DNA from: Streptomyces flavofungini
Lineage (GTDB): Bacteria > Actinomycetota > Actinomycetes > Streptomycetales > Streptomycetaceae
DNA: 64,000 nt
Direction of reading: 5' to 3'
Assembly (NCBI RefSeq): GCF_030388665.1
Contig: NZ_CP128846.1
Span: 4,166,501 to 4,230,500 of the forward strand
Shown here: piece by piece, positions 8,994-17,675 of the stretch
How positions within the stretch are numbered: the stretch's first letter is position 1
Layout of the letters: each line of letters begins with the position of its first letter
Program-made: the position numbers and the translations under genes
Notes under the pieces: model-generated
What the model was told of the DNA's origin: nothing
Database searches by the model: none
The model's input: the letters and a program-made list of their open reading frames with translations, nothing else

Positions 8994-9758
8994 ATGGTCA
9001 AGACCCCGGACAAGACGCTCAACGGCAAGGTCGCTTTCGTTGGTGGCGCGTCCCGCAACCTCGGTGGGCTGATCAGTACCACCCTCGGCGCCGAAGGCGC
9101 GAAGGTGGCGGTGCACTACAACAGCGACTCTTCCAAGGCCAAGGCCGAGGACGTCGTCGCGCAGATTAACGCCGGTCCGGGCGAGGCGTTCGCGATCCAG
9201 GGCGACCTGACGAAGGTCTCCGAGGTGGAGCGGGTCTTCGACGAGACCGTGAGCCGGTTCGGGAAGCTGGACTACAGCGTCAACACCGCCGGCATGGTGC
9301 TGAAGAAGCCGCTCACCGAGATCTCCGAGGAGGAGTACGACCGCATGTTCGCGGTCAACTCCAAGGCCGCGTTCTTCGTCATGCGCGAGGCCGCCCGCCG
9401 CATCGAGGACGGCGGGAAGATCATCACGATCGTCACCTCGCTCCTCGCCGCCTACACGGGCCTGTACTCCACCTACGCGGGCAGCAAGGCCCCGGTCGAG
9501 CACTTCACCCGCGCGCTGTCGAAGGAGCTGTTCGGCCGGAACATCGCGGTCAACAACATCGCCCCGGGGCCGATGGACACGGGGTTCTTCTACCCCGCGG
9601 AGGACGACGAGTCCATCGCCTACCACAAGTCCTCGGCGATGAACGGCGACCTCACCAAGATCGAGGACATCGTCCCCTGGGTCCGGCACCTGCTCACCGA
9701 CGGCTGGTGGGCCAACGGCCAGACCCTCTTCCTCAACGGCGGCTACACCACCCGCTGA
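8994..9758 (+). CDS. short-chain dehydrogenase/reductase (SDR)
   Basis: 254 residues. Features are the Rossmann segment VAFVGGASRNLGG near residue 14 (a variant of TGxxxGxG), a NTAGM corresponding to NNAG, a catalytic Ser in IVTSLLAAYTG, the YAGSK catalytic Tyr/Lys pair and a PGPMDT after strand 6. The start has a good ribosome site (AGGAGTCCGTC before ATG). It heads a short rightward group SDR / NTF2-like / SDR, so it may act in one small oxidation-reduction pathway. Substrate unknown. Confidence 0.85.
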   Translation: MVKTPDKTLNGKVAFVGGASRNLGGLISTTLGAEGAKVAVHYNSDSSKAKAEDVVAQINAGPGEAFAIQGDLTKVSEVERVFDETVSRFGKLDYSVNTAGMVLKKPLTEISEEEYDRMFAVNSKAAFFVMREAARRIEDGGKIITIVTSLLAAYTGLYSTYAGSKAPVEHFTRALSKELFGRNIAVNNIAPGPMDTGFFYPAEDDESIAYHKSSAMNGDLTKIEDIVPWVRHLLTDGWWANGQTLFLNGGYTTR

Positions 9759-9837
9759 CCACCATCGGCCCGGCGGATGTGCCATTCGCCGGGCCGCCCC
9801 AGGCCCTGTTCATGCCCGTCCCTCCGGAGGCAACCCT

Positions 9838-10152
9838 GTGAACGCCCAGCTCACCAACCCTGCCGTGGCCGCGTTCGTCACTGCCGTCAACGCCGGCGAC
9901 CGCGATGCCTTCTTCGCCGCCCTCACCCCGGACGCGACCATGTCCGACGACGGCACCGACCGCGACCTGAACAACTGGGCCGAGAAGGAGATCTTCTCCT
10001 CGAACGGCCGCATGGACATCGAGAGCGCCTCTCCCGACGGACTCACCCTGACCGTGAACTACACCAACTCCACCTGGGGCAGCATGCGCACCCGGTGGGC
10101 CTTCACCGTCACCGACGGCAAGATCAGCCGCTTCGAGACCGGCCAAGCCTGA
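9838..10152 (+). CDS. NTF2-like (SnoaL-type) small protein
   Basis: 104 residues from GTG 9838, preceded by GGAGG at 9825-9829. The motif order (FVTAVNAGDRDAFFAAL, DDGTDRDLNNWAEKEIF, WAFTVTDGKISRFETGQ) matches the NTF2-like fold used by small cyclases, isomerases and ligand-binding proteins. It lacks a signal peptide, unlike the related lipoprotein at 8199-8684. It sits between two SDR genes on the same strand. Confidence 0.7.
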   Translation: MNAQLTNPAVAAFVTAVNAGDRDAFFAALTPDATMSDDGTDRDLNNWAEKEIFSSNGRMDIESASPDGLTLTVNYTNSTWGSMRTRWAFTVTDGKISRFETGQA

Positions 10153-10309
10153 ACCACGCCACTCGGCCCGGCCCGTGACGTCCCTCTACGCACCGCAGGG
10201 ACCACCCGCCCAGGAGTCAGTCACCTCTCGCCGCAAGGCCCCGAGCCTGAAACGGCCCGGTCCGCGCGGGCCGACCGCTCCGAGCCTCGGCCCCGAAGGG
10301 ACATGCCCC

Positions 10310-11212
10310 ATGACCCGCCTCACCGTCCTGGTCACCGGAGCCGGAACCGGCATCGGGAACCAGACCGTCCGCGCCCTCGCCGAAGCCGGCCACACCGTCT
10401 ACGCCAGCATGCGCGACACCACCGGCCGCAACGCCGAGCGCGCCCAGGACCTGCGCGCCTACGCCACCACCACAGGCGTCGACGTCCGTGTCGTCGAACT
10501 CGACGTCGGCTCGCAGCAGTCCGCCGACACCGCCGTCCGCACCGTCCTGTCCGAGCAGGACCACCTGGACGTCGTCGTCCACAACGCGGCCCACCTGGGC
10601 ATCGGCATCAACGAAGCCTTCACCGACACACAGATCGCCGCCATCCTCGACACCAACACCATCGGCCCCCACCGCCTCAACCGGGCCGTTCTCCCCCACA
10701 TGCGCGCCCGCGAACAGGGCCTGCTTCTCTACGTCGGCTCCACCACCAGCCGCATGGTCTACCCCTTCCAGGGCCCCTACGAAGCCAGCAAGGCCGCCAT
10801 GGACTCGCTCGCCGAGGTGACCCGCTACGAAGTCGCCCGGTACGGCATCGACGTCGCCATCGTCACGCCCGGCGCCATCACCACCGGCACCGCCCACTTC
10901 AGCGAAGGGACCCGCCCCGCCGACCAGCACGTCGCCGACGCCTACGAGCGGCTCGCCGGTGTCGAGCAGCACATCATGGACCGCCTCGCCGAACTCAGCC
11001 CACCCGACGCCGACCCGCGGGCCGTGGGCGACGAGATCGCCCGCGTCGTCGCACTCCCACCCGGCCAGCGGCCGTTGCGGACCACCATCGACTTCCTGAG
11101 CGACGGCGCCGAACAGGTCAACAACACCGCCCAACAACTCCAAGCCGCCCTCATGGACCGCCTCGGCATCGCCGACCTCCTTCACCCCACCAACGCCACA
11201 ACGAACCGATGA
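10310..11212 (+). CDS. short-chain dehydrogenase/reductase (SDR)
   Basis: 300 residues from ATG 10310 (GAAGGGAC lies upstream; the open frame extends further but that part is not SDR-like). Canonical SDR motifs: VTGAGTGIGNQTV, VHNAAHLG, a Ser in YVGSTTSRMV, YEASKAA and VTPGAIT. The C-terminal 60 residues extend past the usual core. The stop codon overlaps the ATG of a short downstream ORF (ATGA), so a fourth gene was once coupled to it. Confidence 0.85.
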   Translation: MTRLTVLVTGAGTGIGNQTVRALAEAGHTVYASMRDTTGRNAERAQDLRAYATTTGVDVRVVELDVGSQQSADTAVRTVLSEQDHLDVVVHNAAHLGIGINEAFTDTQIAAILDTNTIGPHRLNRAVLPHMRAREQGLLLYVGSTTSRMVYPFQGPYEASKAAMDSLAEVTRYEVARYGIDVAIVTPGAITTGTAHFSEGTRPADQHVADAYERLAGVEQHIMDRLAELSPPDADPRAVGDEIARVVALPPGQRPLRTTIDFLSDGAEQVNNTAQQLQAALMDRLGIADLLHPTNATTNR

Positions 11213-11361
11213 CCACAAGCACCCGCCGCCCTACAACCTTGCCGGAATCCCGCATCCCGTTCACCAGCACAGCCCCCGTCCAGATCGGCCTCCTCGATCG
11301 AGCGCGTCCGGGGCCAACCGGGGACGCAGGCCCTGGCCCAGCCCGCTGGCCGCAAAGCTGA
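11209..11361 (+). pseudogene. truncated ORF, possibly the start of a carboxymuconolactone-decarboxylase/AhpD-like gene
   Basis: It starts in an ATGA overlap with the SDR gene and reads 50 codons (TLPESRIPFTSTAPVQIG and onward) before a stop. The first 25 residues resemble the beginning of AhpD-like peroxidase proteins; the rest does not. It is probably a truncated fourth gene of the SDR group, cut where the next remnant begins. Confidence 0.3.
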
Positions 11362-11428
11362 ATCAGCAGCGCCCCACGAAGCCGAGTAAGGGGACTCTCG
11401 GGCGATTCATCAGACAGAACCTAGGGCG

Positions 11429-11671
11429 GTGCCGGGGCCCGCGCCACGGGTCGGGGTCCGCGAGCGCGTCCAGCTCGCGGCCCGGGGCGGCGCGGGCGCG
11501 GTGGCGGTCACCACGTCATCGCCGGAGCGGGGTGCGCGGCCCAGTTCACCGAAGGCGCGCGGCGAGCTGCGCGCGGTCGTGCACGAGGTGCTGCCCCTGG
11601 GCGAGGCGGCGGAGGCCCATCGGGGGATGGACAAGGGCCGGGTGTTCGGGAGGGTGGTGCTGGTGCCCTGA
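11429..11671 (+). pseudogene. C-terminal remnant of a zinc-type quinone oxidoreductase
   Basis: The last 35 codons (ELRAVVHEVLPLGEAAEAHR then GRVFGRVVLVP, stop) are the characteristic end of quinone-oxidoreductase-like NADPH dehydrogenases. Upstream the reading is degenerate and no catalytic or nucleotide-binding domain is present. It is a gene relic. Confidence 0.6.
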
Positions 11672-11672
11672 A

Positions 11673-11855
11673 CTAGAGGGAGGCGATGAACGCCTTCCAG
11701 GCGGGGGCGCCGAAGAGGACGGCGGGGCCGTGGGGGTTCTTGCTGTCGCGGACGGGGACGCCCGCCTGGCGGTGGGCGTCGTTCACTTCGAGGCAGTCGG
11801 CGCTGTCGGCAGCGCTGTAGCTCGACTTACGCCACTGGTCATCGGTGCTGTTCAT
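11673..11855 (-). CDS. DUF397 family small protein
   Basis: 60 residues with the family hallmarks WRKSSYS near the N-terminus, DCLEVND and VPVRDSKNPHGPAVLF. DUF397 proteins are encoded next to XRE regulators throughout Streptomyces. Here the start lies inside the 3' end of the XRE gene (17-bp overlap), so the two are translated together. They probably act as a regulatory pair. Confidence 0.85.
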   Translation of the reverse strand: MNSTDDQWRKSSYSAADSADCLEVNDAHRQAGVPVRDSKNPHGPAVLFGAPAWKAFIASL

Positions 11856-12666
11856 GCTCGAATTCCTCCGCTACGGACCTGATCAATGCCAGGGACTGAG
11901 AGGACGACATGGCGTCACCCACGCTCCGATCGTAGGCGACCTGGCAGTTGAGCACCGCTGACGGAAGTTCCAGCACCTTCCCCGTCTTCAAGGCTTCCAC
12001 GTAGGCGATGGGCGGGAGGTCGTCGAACCACATCAGGGACACGAACCCCTCCAGCAACGGGTAATAACCCACAGAGAACGGCATCACATGCACGCGGATG
12101 CGGCGGCTGAGCGCCAACTGCTCGATGTGACGCAGCTGCTCGCACATCACGGCCGCGCCGCCCACCGGGCGTCGGATCACCGCCTCGTCGAACACGAACC
12201 AGACTTCGGGAGCATGGAAGTTCTCCAGAACTCGGGCACGCGCCAGCCGCGTCTCGACAACCTTGTCGACTTCCTCGTCCGTCCTGGGGATACATCCGTC
12301 CAGGAACACGCTCCGCGCGTAAGCCCTCGTCTGCAACATGCCGGGGATGAGCTGCGACGAAAACGTACGGATCATCGTCGCCCGCTTCTCCAACTCCAGT
12401 ACTTCCGCGAAGTGTTCGGCGACACGCCCTTCCGCCTTGACCGGAAGGAACCGGACGAACACACCACCCGCCTCCAACACGTCATCCAGACGCTTCGCGT
12501 CGTCCAACGACGGCCGTCGCCGCCCCGCCTCGATGTGGGCGATGTGCGTCCGGGACATGATCGCCCGCACGCTCAACTCCTCCTGGGTCAGCCCCGCGCC
12601 CTCCCTCCGCGAACGCAGCTCCTCCCCGTACCGCAGCCGCGACTCCGGACTGTCCTCGATGGCCAT
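11839..12666 (-). CDS. XRE-family regulator with DUF5753-type sensor domain
   Basis: 275 residues from ATG 12666 (strong GGAGGGTG upstream; an in-frame ATG at 12756 would add 30 unconserved residues). The N-terminal HTH reads LRSRREGAGLTQEELSVRA and SRTHIAHIEAGRRRPS (about 15-60). The C-terminal domain (LIPGMLQTRAYARSVF, RQ-type helices, VHVMPFSVGYYPLLEGFVSL) is the DUF5753 domain found in this large Streptomyces family. It is coupled to the DUF397 gene. Confidence 0.85.
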   Translation of the reverse strand: MAIEDSPESRLRYGEELRSRREGAGLTQEELSVRAIMSRTHIAHIEAGRRRPSLDDAKRLDDVLEAGGVFVRFLPVKAEGRVAEHFAEVLELEKRATMIRTFSSQLIPGMLQTRAYARSVFLDGCIPRTDEEVDKVVETRLARARVLENFHAPEVWFVFDEAVIRRPVGGAAVMCEQLRHIEQLALSRRIRVHVMPFSVGYYPLLEGFVSLMWFDDLPPIAYVEALKTGKVLELPSAVLNCQVAYDRSVGDAMSSSQSLALIRSVAEEFEHEQHR

Positions 12667-12776
12667 CGCAACACCCTCCCGTGCCGGCACAGTTGTCAAG
12701 CCCGACCTACTGGCGAGGCTAGCCCCGCCGACCGCACTGTGTGACCGGAACAGCACACAGAGCGAGAGGCAGCCCG

Positions 12777-13010
12777 ATGGAGACGGACCAGCAACAGCAC
12801 ACCGAGGGCGCGTACGTGGCGCACGCGAGCACGGACATCTACGGCCCGGGGCGGGTGCTCGCGGAGGACGGCGAGTTCCGCCGCGTCCGGTTTACCCACT
12901 TCGTGGCGACGATCCGCGTGAGCGACCTGCGGGCGGCGACGCCGGTGGAGGAGAGCGAGATGAAGGCGTGGTGGCAGCGGAAGGCGGAGCTTTACGGGAA
13001 CGACTGGTAG
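12777..13010 (+). CDS. small hypothetical protein
   Basis: 77 residues from ATG 12777 with GAGAGG nearby; divergent from the XRE gene. The sequence (YVAHASTDIYGPGRVL, FRRVRFTHFVATIRVSDLR, MKAWWQRKAELYG) is soluble and mixed alpha/beta. I do not recognise a family. The codon pattern supports coding. Confidence 0.55.
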   Translation: METDQQQHTEGAYVAHASTDIYGPGRVLAEDGEFRRVRFTHFVATIRVSDLRAATPVEESEMKAWWQRKAELYGNDW

Positions 13011-13039
13011 GCGCCACGCCCGCCTCGTACGCTGCCGGT

Positions 13040-13396
13040 GTGACGACCGAGGGGGCAGACCGGAGCGCGCGGTGCTTCAAACCCGGGCCCCTACCCGGGC
13101 CCATCGCCATCATCCTGCACCCGATGTCGAACGGCTTCTGGTACCCCGTACTGAACGGTCAGCTCCGCGTCAGCGCCCTCATCGCCCCGATCCGCGAGGA
13201 CTTGGCGAAGGCGCTCGGCCCGTGCGCCTACGAGTACGCGGACACCGTCCCGAGACACGACCGCTCACCCTGCGGCGTGGTCCGTCTGACCACGCCCACG
13301 ATCCCCCGCGCGCCGGGACGGCCGAACTCCCCATCGACGACGACTCGATGGGGCGTCTCGGCCGCGCGCCCACAGGGAGAGGCACAAGCGGCGTAG
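13040..13396 (+). CDS. doubtful hypothetical protein
   Basis: An open frame of 118 codons from GTG 13040. The first 70 residues (AIILHPMSNGFWYPVLNGQL, IREDLAKALGPCAYEYADTV) look protein-like. The C-terminal 40 are Pro/Ser/Arg-rich and could be out of frame. No family recognised. Confidence 0.3.
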   Translation: MTTEGADRSARCFKPGPLPGPIAIILHPMSNGFWYPVLNGQLRVSALIAPIREDLAKALGPCAYEYADTVPRHDRSPCGVVRLTTPTIPRAPGRPNSPSTTTRWGVSAARPQGEAQAA

Positions 13397-13434
13397 CCGA
13401 CACGCCCCCGGCTCCGGCTGGGAAGGCCCCGCGA

Positions 13435-13599
13435 ATGTCTCTGCTCGATCTGCTTCAGGGCGCTCCATGGTGGGCGGTCTGGATCCTCATCTTCCTCGTG
13501 GTCGTCGCGTACTGCGTCGCCCGCGTCGCGAAGGCCGTCCTGCCGCCTCCGCCGGACCGGGGCCAGTGGTGGCGCGACTTCTGGAACCGGAGTCGTTGA
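13435..13599 (+). CDS. small single-pass membrane protein
   Basis: 54 residues with one strong transmembrane helix (WWAVWILIFLVVVAYCVARV, residues 12-31) followed by a Pro-rich stretch and a basic/aromatic tail (WWRDFWNRSR). Codon use is typical of the genome. Function unknown. Confidence 0.55.
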   Translation: MSLLDLLQGAPWWAVWILIFLVVVAYCVARVAKAVLPPPPDRGQWWRDFWNRSR

Positions 13600-13710
13600 G
13601 GGGTGAATAGCGGCTGAAACCGGGCCGTATCGGGATCACGGTCCGCGTCCTAGGCTGACCGCTGCGCACCGCCGGGTGCGCGCCCGACCCGACGTTCCGG
13701 GAGGTTGACC

Positions 13711-14937
13711 GTGGCAGCGCAGACAGGCCAGTCAGCAATGTCCGAGGGCATCTACCTCATCAAGAACGAGGCGAGCGGACTGTACGCGGGGGTGCAGCCG
13801 GGAGGAGGCGCCAAGCAGGGCGCGAAGGTCGTACTGGAGGCACTGCACGCCGAAGGGGTGGAGCGGCACCGGCAGTTCTGGCATCTGAGGCCGCACAGCG
13901 CGCGCGAGGGCGCGTGGACGCTGCAGAACATCCACAGCACGCTGCGCATGGACATCCTGGTGAACCGGGGCCGCGCGGGCGCGGCGGTGCAGCAGTGCCC
14001 GCCCGAGTCGCGGGAGGACCTGCTGCTCACGCAGTTGTGGCGGCCGGAGCGGATCAGCGAGGACGTCTACTCCTGGGTGAACGTGAACAGCCGCAAGCGT
14101 CTCGCGGTGCGCGGCGAGCGGCAGTACGCGGGCGCGGAGCTGGAGCAGGCGGAGCCGAGCACGGAGGAGGGGCGCGGCACGCAGGCGTGGCGCCTGGAGC
14201 GCGTGCCCGCGCTCGGCGAGGCGAAGGCGTTCGACGCGCTGACCGCGCGGATCGTCTCACCGGGCACCTTCACCACGCCCGCGAACGTCCTTGCCTCGGC
14301 GGTCAAGGGCATCCTGGACGCCGGCGGCGGCGTCTTCGAGACGATGGCGAAGACCGTCCCGGACCCGAGGGCGCCGTATCTACGCTTCGACGGCTTCCGC
14401 GGTGACGAGTTCATCCGCTTCTCGCCCCGGCTCGGCGTCGAATCCGGGCCGAAGAAGGCCAGCGAGCAGTTCCCGCGGCTCCCGCACGGCTTCCCGTCCG
14501 GGGACGCGGACGTCATCAACACCCGCAAGGGCAGCTCGTACACGCACGCCGCCGTGCTCGACCACGACATCCGGGAGTTCTCCGAGCGGACCGTGGACGA
14601 CAAGGTCAGGCTGCTTCCGTCGCGACTGCAGGAGCAGCGGATCAAGGCCGCGACCGCCGCCGACCCCAAGGGCGACCGTGTCGTGTACTTCCTCCAGGAC
14701 CGCACCGTGCTCAGCAGGCTCGACGACCCCGAGCACATCGAGGACTTCCCGCTGCCGCACGCGCCCGACGACTTCCTGCACGACCTCGACACCGCCACCT
14801 CCGCCCCCTTCGACGACGCCATGCACTTCTTCCTCCTCAAGGGCGACCAGTTCGTGATCGTGAGCCCGGGGAAGCTGGTGCAGGGGCCGACGAAGCTGAC
14901 GGACGCCTACCCCTTCCTCACCGGCGTGTGGCTGTAG
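13711..14937 (+). CDS. ricin-type beta-trefoil plus hemopexin-like repeat protein
   Basis: About 408 residues from GTG 13711, seven bases after GGGAGG. The N-terminal 150 residues (GIYLIKNEASGLYAGV, WTLQNIHSTLRMDILV, SWVNVNSRKRLAVRG) have the spacing of a ricin-like beta-trefoil. The C-terminal half carries repeated Phe-(R/K)-Gly-Asp-(E/Q)-Phe units (FRGDEFIRFSP, FLLKGDQFVIVSPG, LTDAYPFL) like hemopexin repeats. No signal peptide is seen. It is probably a binding protein; the ligand is unknown. The fold calls come from repeat pattern only. Confidence 0.5.
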   Translation: MAAQTGQSAMSEGIYLIKNEASGLYAGVQPGGGAKQGAKVVLEALHAEGVERHRQFWHLRPHSAREGAWTLQNIHSTLRMDILVNRGRAGAAVQQCPPESREDLLLTQLWRPERISEDVYSWVNVNSRKRLAVRGERQYAGAELEQAEPSTEEGRGTQAWRLERVPALGEAKAFDALTARIVSPGTFTTPANVLASAVKGILDAGGGVFETMAKTVPDPRAPYLRFDGFRGDEFIRFSPRLGVESGPKKASEQFPRLPHGFPSGDADVINTRKGSSYTHAAVLDHDIREFSERTVDDKVRLLPSRLQEQRIKAATAADPKGDRVVYFLQDRTVLSRLDDPEHIEDFPLPHAPDDFLHDLDTATSAPFDDAMHFFLLKGDQFVIVSPGKLVQGPTKLTDAYPFLTGVWL

Positions 14938-14949
14938 CGCGCGGCCGGG

Positions 14950-15939
14950 TCACACGACGGACCGCAGCCAGCTCACCAGGATCCCGTTGACCTCCTCGGC
15001 CCGCTCCTGCTGCACCCAGTGCCCGCAGCCCTTGAGTATGTGGGACGCGGCCAGGCCGGGGAGCGTCACGTCGTACGCGTCGAGGGCGGCGGACAGCCAC
15101 TGGAGGGAGGGGTCGAGCTCGCCCGCGACGAACAGGGAGGGCTGCGTGAGGGCGGCCCCGTCCCATGCCGCCAGGTCCGCCCAGTCGCGGTCCATGTTGC
15201 GGTACCTGCCCAGTGGCCCGGTCATGCCTCCCCGCTCGAACTCGGCCGCGTACACGTCCAGTTCCTCCTCGGACAGCCACTCCGGGAGCCGGTCGCCCTT
15301 CGGGAAGCGGTCGGACATCCGGCCGCCCTTCGGCACGAAGTGCAGGCTCGGCGCGTCCGGCGGCGGCATCGTGTCGCCGGACAGGGCGGTGCAGAAGCCC
15401 GCGATCCAGCCGCGCACGTCCGGCTCCATCTCGGCCTCGGCGCGTCCCGGCTCCTGGAAGTAGCTGACGTAGAAGTCCTCGTCGCCGGGGATCGCGGCGA
15501 ACGCCTCGGTGGGCCGGGGGCCGCCCCGGGGCGCGTACGGCACGCTCATCAGGGCGGCGGCCCGGAAGACGTCCGGGCGCAGAAGTGCGGAGTTCGCGGC
15601 GATGGGCGAGCCCCAGTCGTGGCCGACGATCACCGCGATCTCCTCGCCGAGGGCGCGGACGACGCCCACGTTGTCGGCGACGTGCGCGAGCATCCCGTAC
15701 GCCGCCGTCTCCCGCGGCTTCGACGAGCGGCCGTACCCGCGCACGTCGATGGCCACCGCCCGGTACCCGGCCGCCGCGAGCGCCGGGAGCTGGCGCCGCC
15801 ACGAGTACCAGGTCTCGGGGAAGCCGTGCACCAGCAGGACCAGCGGGCCGCTGCCCTGCTCCACGGCGTGCATGCGGATGCCGGGGCTCCCGGGCAGCTC
15901 CAGCAGGTGGTGCTTCACGTCCAGTGCGGTCACGGTCAT
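14950..15939 (-). CDS. soluble epoxide hydrolase-like alpha/beta hydrolase
   Basis: 329 residues from ATG 15939, preceded by GGAGGAGCC (an upstream in-frame ATG at 16032 lacks a site). Motifs: HGFPETWYSWR oxyanion loop, GHDWGSPIAA nucleophile elbow with Asp, an alpha-helical lid with candidate Tyr residues, VAGELDPSL and a C-terminal GCGHWVQQE His. This is the epoxide-hydrolase arrangement. Its stop is 12 bp from that of the hemopexin-like gene, and the two are convergent. Confidence 0.8.
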   Translation of the reverse strand: MTVTALDVKHHLLELPGSPGIRMHAVEQGSGPLVLLVHGFPETWYSWRRQLPALAAAGYRAVAIDVRGYGRSSKPRETAAYGMLAHVADNVGVVRALGEEIAVIVGHDWGSPIAANSALLRPDVFRAAALMSVPYAPRGGPRPTEAFAAIPGDEDFYVSYFQEPGRAEAEMEPDVRGWIAGFCTALSGDTMPPPDAPSLHFVPKGGRMSDRFPKGDRLPEWLSEEELDVYAAEFERGGMTGPLGRYRNMDRDWADLAAWDGAALTQPSLFVAGELDPSLQWLSAALDAYDVTLPGLAASHILKGCGHWVQQERAEEVNGILVSWLRSVV

Positions 15940-16089
15940 GGCTCCTCCGGATGTGCGGGACGGCTCGTCACGAGTCTGTACGGGGGTGGGGGCGGGGGCC
16001 GAGAGATGTTGCCGGATCGGCAAAAGGGCCACGGGCTGGGTCCTCCCGGGCCGGGTGGCCCCGGGCGGGGCGGCCCCCGGCGGGACGGC

Positions 16090-16740
16090 CTACTCGCGCG
16101 GCTTCGACGCCAGGAGGTGCGCGTGCTGGGTGCGCTCCTTCTCGTACGGCTCCCGGAGCACGTATCCGTGCGGGGCGAACCCGGCCTCGCGCAGCTGCTC
16201 CGTGACCTCCTCGGGCCGCCGACGCTGGAAGTCCAGGTCCACCGCGTGCCCGAAGGCCTCGTCGAAGTGGCGGATGTCGTCGCCGACCTGGAAGCCGAGC
16301 AGGAGCTGGCCGCCGGGGGCGAGGACGCGGTGGAACTCGGCGAAGACCTTCGGCAGGTCGGCCGGCGGGATGTGGATCGTCGAGTACCACGCGACCACCC
16401 CGCCGAGCTCTCCGTCCGGCAGGTCGAGCGCGGTCATCGAGCCGACCTCGAACGGCAGGTGCGGATACTTGGCGCGGGCCAGCCGAAGCATGCCCGGCGA
16501 CAGGTCGATGCCCCGCATCCGCAGGCCCAGGGAGCTGAGGATGGCGCTCACCTCGCCGGTGCCGCAGCCGACGTCGGCCACCGTGCCGCCGCCCGCGTCC
16601 CGCACCAGCTCCGCGAACGCCGCGAACATCGCCCGGGCCAGCGGCCAGGAGTCCAACTCGCCGCGCCACTCCTTCTCGACGGCCTCGGCGATGGCGTCGT
16701 AGGAGGTCCGGGTCTTGGTCAGGTACGCGTCTTCAGCCAT
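16090..16740 (-). CDS. class I SAM-dependent methyltransferase
   Basis: 216 residues. SAM-binding motif I is TVADVGCGTGEVSAILSS near residue 53; motif II acidic residue is in GIDLSPGML; motif III is in HRVLAPGGQLLLGFQV. It is the small UbiE/COQ5-like type. It precedes the epoxide hydrolase on the same strand with a 150-bp gap. Substrate unknown. Confidence 0.8.
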   Translation of the reverse strand: MAEDAYLTKTRTSYDAIAEAVEKEWRGELDSWPLARAMFAAFAELVRDAGGGTVADVGCGTGEVSAILSSLGLRMRGIDLSPGMLRLARAKYPHLPFEVGSMTALDLPDGELGGVVAWYSTIHIPPADLPKVFAEFHRVLAPGGQLLLGFQVGDDIRHFDEAFGHAVDLDFQRRRPEEVTEQLREAGFAPHGYVLREPYEKERTQHAHLLASKPRE

Positions 16741-16785
16741 GTGTCGACGCTACTGGGACCCACTGACAACGCCCCCGCGCCGCGG

Positions 16786-17568
16786 TCAGACCTCCTGCGC
16801 CGCCACCGACGGCAGCGGGAGCAGCGGCGCCGACGGGTACGCCGAGGGCGCGCCGCCCGCGAGGCGGGACTTCGGCAGCCAGAGGGAGAGGATCCGGCTC
16901 GACCGGTCGAAGTACCGCTCGGGAGCGAGGGACCCGGGGAGCAGCGCGCCGAGGGACGGCGCGGCCTCCAGGTCGGCCGGGGTGGTGCGGGACGCCACCG
17001 TGTGCAGGCCGATCAGCCGCTGCTCGGGCTGGTGCAGCAGCCACACGGCCGCGAGGCCGCGCGCCTCGGCCTCGTCCCGGAGCGACCCCCACACCCGCTC
17101 CAGAGCCGCGCTCCCGTCGCCCTCCTCGTACCGGAACCGTTCGAACCGGCTGACGTGATGCGCCTCCAGGCCACGGAAGTTGTGCGCCCCCGCGACCCGC
17201 CACACGAACCGCTCCACGTCCAGGAAGAACGGGCGGCTCCAGAACGTCACGCCCGGCTCGAACTCCAGCTCCTGGCTGGTGAACCGCTCGTAGTCGACGA
17301 CGTCGGCCCACGTCTCGAACAGATACCGGCCGCCCGTGTAGTGCCGCCCCGCCGCCTCGTCGATCCGGCTCGGCATGTACTTCGCGTACATGCCGGGCCG
17401 TACGTCCATGACGCGCCGCTCCACCTCCTGCTTGTCCACGATGTCCTGCACGTCCGCCGCGCCGATGCCCGCCGCCAGCGGGAAGTCCGACGTGAACGCG
17501 GCCTCCATCGGGATCGGGCCGATGTCGTAGCCCTTGATCGGGCCGGGTCCGTACGTGTGCGTGGTCAT
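16786..17568 (-). CDS. hypothetical protein, possibly an oxidoreductase
   Basis: 260 residues from ATG 17568 with GAAGGGG upstream. The sequence has acidic/aromatic blocks (YMPSRIDEAAGRHYTGGRYL, EPGVTFWSRPFFLDVERFVW, AVWLLHQPEQRLIGLHTVAS) and no membrane helix or signal. I do not recognise the family. It is divergent from the TetR gene, with a 107-bp shared region, so it is a likely target of that repressor. Confidence 0.55.
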   Translation of the reverse strand: MTTHTYGPGPIKGYDIGPIPMEAAFTSDFPLAAGIGAADVQDIVDKQEVERRVMDVRPGMYAKYMPSRIDEAAGRHYTGGRYLFETWADVVDYERFTSQELEFEPGVTFWSRPFFLDVERFVWRVAGAHNFRGLEAHHVSRFERFRYEEGDGSAALERVWGSLRDEAEARGLAAVWLLHQPEQRLIGLHTVASRTTPADLEAAPSLGALLPGSLAPERYFDRSSRILSLWLPKSRLAGGAPSAYPSAPLLPLPSVAAQEV

Positions 17569-17619
17569 GGCGCACCCCTTCGCTGCCGCTGGTTTCCGGA
17601 TGTGCCAGGACCATAACTC

Positions 17620-17648
17620 GAACAGCGGCCAATTCCCAAACACTGTTC
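17620..17648. promoter_or_regulatory. candidate TetR operator
   Basis: A perfect inverted repeat GAACAG (17620-17625) and CTGTTC (17643-17648) with a 17-bp spacer, in the 107-bp gap between the divergent hypothetical gene and the TetR gene. Position and symmetry suit an operator. No experimental support. Confidence 0.4.
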
Positions 17649-17675
17649 AACCTTTGCTCGCCGTACCATGGAGCC

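Noticed and set aside
8199..9785. A 528-codon minus-strand open frame
   Set aside because: Only the last 161 codons are real (the lipoprotein); the rest is antisense to the SDR gene at 8994-9758.
15019..17616. An 865-codon plus-strand open frame
   Set aside because: It is antisense to three well-supported minus-strand genes (epoxide hydrolase, methyltransferase, hypothetical) and has no recognisable domain.
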